The translations under genes were made by a program, and so were the position numbers. Under the pieces are notes generated by a model, which saw nothing but the letters and a program-made list of their open reading frames with translations, made no database searches and had not been told where the DNA came from. Shown in pieces: positions 1 to 8,735 of a stretch of DNA of 64,000 nt. This DNA comes from Brachionus rotundiformis (Eukaryota > Rotifera > Eurotatoria > Ploima > Brachionidae): positions 3,131,361-3,195,360 of the forward strand of contig JAESIW010000180.1 of the NCBI GenBank assembly GCA_016802295.1, given 5' to 3'. Every line of letters begins with the position of its first letter. Within the stretch, counting starts at the first letter, position 1.

Positions 1-480
1 ACTTCTCCTTGATCATAAATTAAAATAGAAATAAAAAACGAATTTAACTTTAAATTACAATTCATATTAATCTTCGTTTCATTCTTCTGATTAAATTTTC
101 CAGATCGAGAGATATTGAATATTGACTAACAAATTGATGGTTAAATAATTCTTAGGAGTTGTAGAATCAAAGAATACTTTAATAAATTTATAAAAAAATT
201 TTTTTTTTCAATTTAATTATAAAAGTAGTTTTTTATATTTTTACCTTTACTGAATTACTTAACCATGTCATATTAACTAATCCATCTTTAAATATTCTTA
301 ATTGTCTTCTTATTAACGCAATCATATTAGCATTCTTTTTTTTATTAATTTATCATCAATTATTTTAAAAGGCAGCTTATAAGTAATTGTGCTATTCATC
401 TGTCTTCTAAAGAGATAATATGGTCATCGTTATCATATTAGCTTTTTTTTTATTAATTTATCATCAATTGGATCATCAGC
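1..480. repeat. Left half of an inverted, reordered duplication
   Basis: Two blocks lie directly side by side here. Block A (1-180) is an exact reverse complement of 3316-3495. Block B (about 181-480) is an almost exact reverse complement of about 3914-4205, differing mainly in homopolymer lengths and one substitution. On the right-hand side the two blocks are separated by about 420 bp and occur in swapped order, so this is not a simple palindrome. Block B also contains an internal tandem duplication around a TTAATTTATCATCAATT-like unit. The copy at 3914-4205 is the one contiguous with the 3' flank of the ELAV-like gene. A recent rearrangement or a mis-joined assembly would both fit the near-identity. 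Confidence 0.85.
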
Positions 481-1217
481 AGCTAATCGAAGATTTAAAT
501 GACTACCTGACAAACATTCCTGTTCCAAACAAAAAGTTTAACAACTTTTTTGAAAATTTAAAAAAAACTTTTATATAGGAAATCGTATTACCTTTATTGA
601 CCTATCAACTATATACTTTTTAAATTAAATTTATATTATTTATCCTGCTATAATCGTTTTTGTGCTCTGATATCTACATAAAGTGTCTCTTTTTTTATTA
701 TTTAATTCATTATTTTAAACGTTAGGCTCAAAAAAAGGACTTTGATCCATTCTGAGTGGCCTGAGGACTTTGTCAAATAATGTTTTTAAATAAAAATAAA
801 TATTATCAATTAAGTTAAAGTCATCTTATTAGTACTTGTCCTTTTCAACATAATATTTTTGTCTATTTGTTAAATAAAATTAGTTTTTCATCATCTCCTC
901 TTATAGAATTAGTTAACCATGCTTCATTTTCAATTTTTTCTCTTCTTTAAATTGTTTAATAAAAAAAAATGAAATTTAATAATTATAAGTTCAATATTAT
1001 TTTAATAATCATATTTAATAAAATAATGTCTTAAATGAAGTTAAGAAAATGCTCTCATCTTCATTAGCTGAAATATTTGCGATAAAGATTGTATGAATGA
1101 TCTCTTGCTAGCTTAGTTTACCTTCTTTGAATGTTTTTTAACAACAAATAAGAAACCTGATTTTTGCAAATAAAAAACCATGGATCCAGTCACCCCTGGT
1201 TTTTGTCCGATACTCAC

Positions 1218-1795
1218 TTAACACTATAAGCACCAACGAGTCAAAATGACTCTTTTTCGATTTTTGGCCGCTAATATCCAAGTAAACTATTGTTATTAGA
1301 GCATAACTTTTTTTTTTCAGCATAAAAATAAGAATAACTTTCTATATTAACTAAATTCAGATAAAAAAAAATTTGTCTTTGTGCAAAATCAAGTACATAC
1401 TACTAGAAGCACCAAAACGAGTCATTTTGACTCGTTTTTCAATTAAAATTTTGAATTTAGCTACAAAATCAATTTATGAGTCATAAAATATAAATAAAAA
1501 GTATACAAATTTTTAAAAAACTGACTCAAACCTTAATACTTGAACGAAAATAAGCAAATTTAATAAAAGCGAAAATTAAAGTTTTTGTATTTTACATGAA
1601 AGACGAAGAATAGGCTCAAAAAGAAATTAATTCAATAAAAGATCAATTTTTTGCTAGATACTTTTTTTAGCTAATTTTTAAATTTCACTCAATTAAAATT
1701 AAGTTTTGAATAGATTTATCCGATTAATAATTTTTTATCCATTAGATTTCATTAAAACGAGTCAAAATGACTCGTTTTGGTGCTTCTAGTGTTAA
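1218..1795. mobile_element. piggyBac-like MITE with TTAA flanks
   Basis: TTAA occurs at 1218-1221 and 1792-1795. Just inside are inverted ends reading CACTATAAGCACCAACGAG on the left and, in reverse complement, CACTAGAAGCACCAAAACGAG on the right. TTAA target duplications are the hallmark of the piggyBac superfamily. The ends carry a small palindrome, CGAGTCA-3 nt-TGACTCG. A second internal terminus (about 1402-1437) suggests either a nested copy or that the intact unit is 1402-1791 with a solo end at 1222-1260. No transposase is encoded, so this is a non-autonomous element. Related copies occur at 22469-22848, 23767-23841 and 26529-26753. Confidence 0.75.
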
Positions 1796-2092
1796 AAGCT
1801 TAATGAAATCATTAAGAATAGCATTCCATTTATAATTTGGGTAAAAGTTGGTAGAGTAAAAACTATTTTGTTCCTTGAATATAAAGCTGGCTATATCCCT
1901 CAAAATTAAAAAATTAATTTTCAATATTTTAATATTTAAAAAAAAAATAAAAGGAATAATATATTATTTGATTTATTAAACAGATATCTTCATTTTATAT
2001 TTGAATAGGTATTTTTCATCTTCTTTTAGATATTAATTATGATATTATGATAGTTATATTTAATCTGATAAAATTAAAGTGATAAAAAAGTT

Positions 2093-3101
2093 TTCCAGTT
2101 GATATTATTTATACAGATTTCTCGAAAGCGTTCGATAAAATCTCACACACGAAATTATTATTTAGACTAGAGCAATATGGATTTGGTGAAAATATAGTAA
2201 GATGGATTGGTGACTTTCTGTCTGAACGAAAACAAAGAGTTGTTTTGGGGGATATAAACTCGTCATGGCTTTCAGTTTTTAGTGGTGTACCTCAAGGCTC
2301 TGTTTTGGGCCCACTACTGTTCATTATTTATATAAATGAAATGCTTGAACTAATTGAGAATGATTGCAAAGCCTATGCAGACGACACAAAAATAATCGCC
2401 GTCATAAAAAATTTTTCATCGAACTTGAAACTCCAAAGTGATGTAGACAAAATTTGTGATTGGTCAAAAGAGTGGTCAACAGTGCTAAACGCAGACAAGT
2501 GCAAGGTTTTACATCTAGGTAGATCTAACTCTAATTTCGATTATGAAATTGAAAAACAATCTGGTGAAAGACAACTTTTATCTAAAACATTCTGTGAAAA
2601 GGATCTTGGAATTTATATAAAACATGATATGAAATGGGACTTTCAAGTTAGACATAGTACTGCTAAAGCAAATAAGATGTTGGGATTAATCAGAAAATCG
2701 TTTAAGTTCCTTGACATACATAACACAACACTTTTATACAAATCTCTAGTTAGACCACATTTAGAGTATGCCATCAGCTCATGTGTAAAAGATATAAATG
2801 AGTTGGAAAAAGTGCAAAGAAGAGCGACGAGACTAGTACCTGAGTTGAGAAAATTAAATTATACTGACAGATTGAATAAAATGGATCTGAATAATCTTCA
2901 AATAAGAAGACAAAGAGGCGATCTTCTGGAACAAATTACCAACTGACATAGTTAATGCACGGAATTTGAACAGTTTTAAAGCCAAACTGGACGTCTGGAT
3001 GAAAGAAAATTTATCGTTTCTTGAAGCGACTGCTAAAGCCCTATAGGGCTATGCTTGAATACAAGTTCAAGTCGCAGTTCTATTTACTACTACTACTACT
3101 A
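2093..3101 (+). mobile_element. 5'-truncated non-LTR retrotransposon (LINE) reverse transcriptase fragment
   Basis: The reading frame is open from about 2086 to the TGA at 2944-2946 and encodes the C-terminal part of a LINE reverse transcriptase. Visible motifs are IIYTDFSKAFDK (motif A aspartate), SGVPQGSVLGPLLF (motif B) and the catalytic YADD box. Homology starts abruptly near 2093 with a stop just upstream, as expected for 5' truncation. After 2946 the family C-terminus resumes in another frame (KLPTDIVNARNLNSFKAKLD), so a small deletion or frameshift has removed the region between; this copy cannot be active. The 3' end has a 14-bp perfect palindrome (AGCCCTATAGGGCT), a second stem (CTTGAA...TTCAAG) and a TAC-repeat tail near 3085-3101. 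It resembles CR1/Jockey/I-group LINEs; the exact clade is not determined. Confidence 0.88.
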
Positions 3102-3315
3102 TAAAGTATCTTAAAAATTAAATCATTTTTGAAAAAGAAGATTCTAAATATGTATTATCTTATATCATTATGATAAAGAGGAATCGATCAATTTCAACCT
3201 TTATGAAGCCATAATTTAGTTGCGAAATATTCACTTCATTTTCTATTTAGATTTAGTGTAGAAAATTATTTAAAAATTTATCTTTCAAAAATATTATTTA
3301 TTTATATTAAAGGAT

Positions 3316-3495
3316 AAAGTATTCTTTGATTCTACAACTCCTAAGAATTATTTAACCATCAATTTGTTAGTCAATATTCAATATCTCTCGATCTGGAAAA
3401 TTTAATCAGAAGAATGAAACGAAGATTAATATGAATTGTAATTTAAAGTTAAATTCGTTTTTTATTTCTATTTTAATTTATGATCAAGGAGAAGT
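3316..3495. repeat. Inverted copy of block A
   Basis: This 180-bp segment is the exact reverse complement of positions 1-180. It lies 3' of the LINE insertion and is followed by about 420 bp of GC-richer sequence absent from the left half. Confidence 0.9.
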
Positions 3496-3913
3496 TCTGG
3501 CTTTAAGTACTGTCTAGATTTTTGTAGGAAACCCCTAAGCCGTAATCTGGGCATCAATGCTCCTGTGCATCCCTATTACTAATTCTAAAGAGAAAGTTAT
3601 CGATTTCAAGCAAGATCGAAAAATACCAGCTCTCTCTGAGTGATAGTAGTTATTGGTAGTGACCTACCGAGGAATATAGCAGACTCTTTGTTCTTTATGA
3701 GTTAGAGGGTCTCCGAATATTTAAGTGATCTCATTGGTTCTTCTTATACCAAATTGAGCTTAGGCAGGAGCCTAGCTAGACTGATGAAATCTGACCCAGC
3801 TCCAAATACTAGATGATATTTTGTAGAAAGGTATCCTTACTCTTGAAGGATATACCTTTTTTCATGACCTGAATGTAGCCTTTATGACGATGACCATATT
3901 ATCTGCTGATGAT
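3496..3913. other. GC-richer unassigned segment between inverted blocks
   Basis: About 420 bp that are clearly less AT-rich than the surroundings. It contains a strong hairpin around 3826-3862 (AAAGGTATCCTT pairing with AAGGATATACCTTT) and a smaller one near 3763. No open frame or known family was recognised. It may be the body or end of an unclassified mobile element. Confidence 0.35.
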
Positions 3914-4205
3914 CTAATTGATGATAAATTAATAAAAAAAAAGCTAATATGATAACGATGACCATATTATCTCTTTAGAAGACAGATGAATAGCACAATT
4001 ACTTATAAGCTGCCTTTTAAAATAATTGATGATAAATTAATAAAAAAAAGAATGCTAATATGATTGCGTTAATAAGAAGACAATTAAGAATATTTAAAGA
4101 TGGATTAGTTAATATGACATGGTTAAGTAATTCAGTAAAGGTAAAAATATAAAAAACTACTTTTATAATTAAATTGAAAAAAAAAAATTTTTTATAAATT
4201 TATTA
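3914..4205. repeat. Inverted copy of block B, 3' flank of the ELAV-like gene
   Basis: Near-identical reverse complement of about 181-480. It runs directly into the 3' untranslated side of the ELAV-like gene at 4270, so it is probably the resident copy and the left-hand one the derived duplicate. Confidence 0.85.
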
Positions 4206-4269
4206 AAATACTTTAAAATATAATTTCAAATCTTTTCTAAATTATACAAAAAAAAATTTATTAAATGAT

Positions 4270-5424
4270 TCAGTTTGATTTTAAAGAAATTTGAAGTATT
4301 CGATTTCCAAGATTTATTCCGTTTAAAGAATTAATAGCATTTAAGGCTTCATCATAAGAAGTCATTATTACAAAGCCAAAGCCTTTACCTTTTTGATTAG
4401 AATAGTTTCTAATAATTTTAACATTTTGAACAGCTCCAAAGGGTCCAAACAATTGCCACAAGACGTTTTCCTCTGTATCAGGTGCTAGATTATAGACAAA
4501 AATAGACCAACCTGGTGATGGTGAAGTGGGAATTTGTGGATTGGTTAGTATGGACGAGGTAGATACGCAACTATTCGACACGGTAGGGATAATATTTGTA
4601 TGATTAGCGATCAATGATTGAAATGGTTGATTATCATTGCAGTAAACATCATTTCTGTAGAAAGAAATAGGTTGCGGTGTTGTGGTTAATAGCTGAGGAT
4701 GAGAAGATCTTAGAGCAGATATCGCAGCAGACTGAATTGAATAGTTTGCAGCTAATTTAGTTGAATTTAAATAATTCTGAGAATTGTCAATAGATAAAGG
4801 AATAGAAGCTATGCATTTAAAATGCATATCATTTGGATAACTTGCAAACTTAACCAACATCGGTTCATGATAACCATTCGGAATTTTACCATTTAACTTG
4901 TTGATTGCTTTTTCCGCTTCTCTTTTCTGATCATATCTCACAAAGCCAACACCTTTAGACTGACCTGTGTTTGAGTTTAACAAAATTCTGCTTGTAATGA
5001 TTCTTCCGCACTGGCTAAAGTAATTGTTGAGCTCATCTTCATCCCAATGTTTTGGTATACCGCAAACATATAAATTTGCACCCTTGATGTTTTCCGAACT
5101 AGGACGAGCATAAGATACTTTGATAATTTTGTTTTCTATTTTGAGTCCATTTAATGTTTTGATGGCTTTTTCGGCATCTTCTATATTTGAATAGTTGATG
5201 AAACCATAGCACAAACTTTGGTTGTTAAGTTTATTTTTTACTAATTTGCAGCTCTCTAGGGATCCGACCGATTGAAAAAGAGTTTTTAATTCTTCGTTGC
5301 TCATAGATTGTGGCAAATAGTTAACTATAAGATTGGTACGCGACTCGTCTGTCGACGTTTCGGAGATAGAGTTTGACAAATTGTTCGATCCTCCACAGCT
5401 ATCAATCAAGGAACAATTTTCCAT
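4270..5424 (-). CDS. ELAV/Hu-like RNA-binding protein, three RRMs, single exon
   Basis: A 384-residue protein with three RNA recognition motifs in the ELAV arrangement: RRM1 about residues 31-108, RRM2 about 117-195, a variable linker, and RRM3 about 306-384 at the very C-terminus. RNP motifs are visible: LIVNYL and LCYGFINY in RRM1, NLYVCGI and KGVGFVRY in RRM2, IFVYNL and KGFGFVIM in RRM3. Family signatures such as ESCKLV, VSYARPSS and GRIITSRIL identify the ELAV/Hu group. Known members bind AU-rich or U-rich RNA and control splicing and mRNA stability, often in neurons. The start at 5424 gives a short Ser/Asn-rich leader before RRM1. The coding region has no intron while most neighbours are intron-rich, which suggests retroposition or complete intron loss. 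It is not possible to say whether it is the main ELAV gene or a paralogue. Confidence 0.93.
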   Translation of the reverse strand: MENCSLIDSCGGSNNLSNSISETSTDESRTNLIVNYLPQSMSNEELKTLFQSVGSLESCKLVKNKLNNQSLCYGFINYSNIEDAEKAIKTLNGLKIENKIIKVSYARPSSENIKGANLYVCGIPKHWDEDELNNYFSQCGRIITSRILLNSNTGQSKGVGFVRYDQKREAEKAINKLNGKIPNGYHEPMLVKFASYPNDMHFKCIASIPLSIDNSQNYLNSTKLAANYSIQSAAISALRSSHPQLLTTTPQPISFYRNDVYCNDNQPFQSLIANHTNIIPTVSNSCVSTSSILTNPQIPTSPSPGWSIFVYNLAPDTEENVLWQLFGPFGAVQNVKIIRNYSNQKGKGFGFVIMTSYDEALNAINSLNGINLGNRILQISLKSN

Positions 5425-5885
5425 TTTTTTGCAGAAAAAATATAATTTTTTATTTTATTTGCTTAATAAACTAATTTTGTCAGAATATTAAAAACTTAAT
5501 CTAGCGATTCTATTCAGTTATTGAGTTTTTCGGTTAAAGTTTATTTTAATAATTAGGCGCATTTATTTTTTTTTGGTTTCAAAAGAAAATATTCAGGCAA
5601 CCGATTTACGAATTAACTATCATAAATTGCGAGCCAAAATTATTAACTGACAAATATATATAAAAAATTCACAAAATTTACATTTATTTAATTTTTTAGA
5701 GTTTTTTTTTCGAAGGAAAAAAACATTAATGTTCAGAATGTTTCAGTAGTTCTTTCTGGACACTAGATTCTCATAATAAAATAAAAAGCGTTTAAATGTA
5801 ATTAAATAATGTCAAAATAGCTCGAAACAATCATGAATTTTTATTATGACCTTTTAAAAAAATAAAAAAAAATAAAAGCATTTAT
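5425..5885. other. Intergenic, ELAV-like to PIGA
   Basis: 461 bp of AT-rich sequence between the PIGA stop and the ELAV-like start, both on the minus strand. It should hold the PIGA 3' end and the ELAV promoter or 5' UTR. No specific element was recognised. Confidence 0.5.
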
Positions 5886-8564
5886 TTAATTTGTTAATTT
5901 AAATTTTTTATTTTTTCTACCAAAATCAGACACGTCCGGAACTAAATCAATCTTGTCTTTAGGATTGAAAGATTCAACAACCATTAATAGAAAAAAATCG
6001 ACAACAAATATGAACGAAATAACAAAAAAACCCACATATCCACATCGACTGAAGCTTAAATAAAAAGAGACTTTGTTTTAATTACATTTTCTTTGTATCC
6101 AATGTACTTTGAAAATAGCACCACATTTATTAAAACAGATTAAAAAAACATCAATGTTATTACTATCTTAAAATTTTATTTTTTTTTATTTATTTAACAA
6201 GTGTATTGTAAAGAAAGCTCTTTCTTTTTACCTCTTTTTTTCCTTATTTTGTTTTCATGAATCACTTTCTTTTCTTTTTTTAGTATTTCAAAAACAAATA
6301 GAACAAAAATTCTTCCTATTTTGATACATTAAAATTTACAAGAATAAAATATATTTGATAAAATACTACCACATAGTGCAACATACTTTGTTGCATCATT
6401 TTTTGCCTAAAATAATTTTTCCGATGTTGATAAAAGGCAAAAAGTAAAGAATCAATAAGATTTAATTGATTTTTGATTTTATTTCACTGAAAAAGGAAAA
6501 CAAGTTTTCATTTTTGGTAAAAAAGATGCAGCAAAGTATGTTGCACTATGTCGTATTTTATCAAATATATTTTATTCTAGTAAATTTTAATTTATCAAAA
6601 TAGGAAGAATTTTTATTTTTTTGTTTTTGAGATTCACAATACCTCTTTTTGTAGCCTTGGAAACTTTTTATCAAAAATTCTTTTAATTTTTTCTTAAATT
6701 TTGAAACTACTTCTATAATTTTCTAATGTCTATTAACTTTAGACTTGCTTTTATTATTTCTCAAAATAATTTATTAATAAAATCAGCATTTAAATATTAT
6801 TATTCATTTTTTTTTTATTTTTAAATCCAAATTACTTTTTGATTATAAATTTAAAATATTTTTGTTTATCTAATTTTATCTTTTTTCAAGTTAATATATT
6901 TTAAGTCTTTACTTTCTCTCATTTAATATTTGTTCAATTTAAAACTTAACTAAATTAATTAAAGATTTTTAATCTATAACAAAAATGCTTGAAATTTTTA
7001 AAAGTTAAATTTAAATCTAGTATCGTCATTTTTATTTCTTGATTTTCGTATTTATCTAATCAAAATCATTGTGCTATTTCCAAACGTTTTAAAAATTTTA
7101 TATTTTACCTTATTATGTTGTTTATCAATGAATTTTTATCTTTTTTTTTTGAAATTAAATCATATACTATTTCTGTTCTTTTTGCCACATCACGCCAATT
7201 GTACATTTTTTTAATCTCTTCATGCATACTAAAACTATCTATTTTATCTCCTGTTTCAATTCTTTTAATTGCGAATTCAACTTTGGAAATTAGATCCTGT
7301 ACAGATGGCTCGCATAAAGTTATCATTGAGGCTGGTAAAATCTCCGGTATTCCTCCAACTTTAGTGCTTACAACCTGTAGTCTTTAAAATGTTTGTTCAA
7401 AAGTAAAAATAAAATTTTTTTTTTTTCAGGAATCTTTACCCACAGCTAGCTGCTTCCAGAATTGCAATGCAGAATGCTTCGGTCAAAGAAGTGTTCAAAA
7501 ATATATGCCCTTTGACCAAACAATTTCGAACTTCTTGATTAGGAAGAGACCCCAAAAGAGTAACTCTATCGTGCAATTTGTGCCGATCTTTAATTTCTTC
7601 TATCAGAACCATTTTTGGACCACTTCCAGCTTTGGCAAATAATTAGAATAAAATATTCTCTAAAATTTTTAAATACCTATCAAAAAATCTACTTTGGGAT
7701 ATTTTTTGCAGATCTCTGGTATTATTCCTATCAATAAATCTGTACCTTTTCTGTACACCAACCTGCTAACAACCACGATAACAACTTTAAAATAATTAAA
7801 CAAATAATTCAAATTGAAATAAGACACTTTTCTTTCTTACTTCTATCAGATGGCGCAGCTTCAGGATCGGGTGTAAATATGGAACTATCAACTGCATTTG
7901 GAATTACAGATATTTTCCTTGCATCTTTTATGTTAGCTCTTAAAAATGTGTTCTCTCTACAAGTATTTGATACACAAATGACATGATCACTGATAGACAT
8001 TCCACATTCTAGTAATTTGTTGGTTAAAATAGAACTTGCATCAGCAAAACCAAACAAAGAATGGTCTGTGTAGACTAATTTTAGGCCTAGAAGCTTAGCA
8101 TGATAAAGCGTTTCTTCGGCTAATGCCGAAAACGCCTACAAATTGAGTTTAAAATAAATTAATGATTTACAAATTTAAATCTCTAATTACCGAATGTCCA
8201 TGAACAATTGTAATTTGTTCCCTTATCAAAATATCTCTAATAATTGGTAATGTGGTCAAAACTGTAGGTAAAATACACTGATTGTAAAATGGCACGACTG
8301 GAATGTAGTAAACTTTTAGGCCATTTGTCATATACCTTACTCCGTTTCGATTATTATACATATGAGTAATTACAACTACTTTATGGCCAAGTTCTAAGAG
8401 ACATTGAGATAGTTGGAAAATATGACTTTCCACACCTCCCATATTCGGATAAAAAAAATCCGAAACCATACTAAAAATGAATTAACTCTAGTAACTATTA
8501 AAATTTTATAATTTTTATGTAATCTATACCATATTGAATGACGTTTTGTATCTTTTTTTGCCAT
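5886..8564 (-). CDS. PIGA: Phosphatidylinositol N-acetylglucosaminyltransferase subunit A (PIG-A)
   Basis: Catalytic subunit of the ER complex that adds GlcNAc to phosphatidylinositol, the first step of GPI-anchor synthesis (GT4 glycosyltransferase). Seven exons join in phase: 8564-8530, 8470-8191, 8135-7841, 7784-7677, 7629-7440, 7381-7109, 6054-5886. Together they give 449 residues, close to the 484 of human PIG-A. Recognisable blocks are ICMVSDFFYPNMGGVESH, the HSLFGFADASS segment, VIVVVSRLVYRKG, and EAFCIAILEAASCG with the GT4 E-x7-E pair. The 35-nt first exon supplies the ATG; the join across intron 1 restores the conserved ICMVSDFF. The last exon encodes the hydrophobic anchor (about residues 400-421) and a short tail, and is separated by a 1054-nt intron carrying a MITE-like inverted repeat. 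Other introns are 47-59 nt. The DDHD2-like gene ends only 171 bp upstream on the same strand. Confidence 0.93.
6281..6635. mobile_element. MITE-like inverted repeat inside PIGA intron 6
   Basis: Two arms of about 110-117 bp (6281-6397 and 6525-6635) are imperfect reverse complements. They share, among others, ATAAAATATATTTGATAAAATAC on one side and its complement on the other, and the inner ends match GTGCAACATACTTTGTTGCATC. The spacer is about 127 bp and non-coding. No transposase is present and the superfamily was not recognised. Confidence 0.8.
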
Positions 8565-8735
8565 CTTTTAAATATTTTTTCTAAATTTATTGAGTTGTTG
8601 AATTAAGCATTTTACTTTTTGACAAGTAAATTAGAAAAAAAATTATATATAATATTAATTAAAATGAGATTTTATTATGAAAATTTGTAAAAATTATTCC
8701 AAATAAAACTAAAAAAAATATTAATTAAACAAAAA

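Noticed and set aside
3781..3830. CTGATGA core resembling a hammerhead ribozyme, attractive because some rotifer retroelements carry hammerheads
   Set aside because: The expected short stem II and the GAAA at the correct spacing, plus a cleavage triplet, could not be assembled from the sequence.
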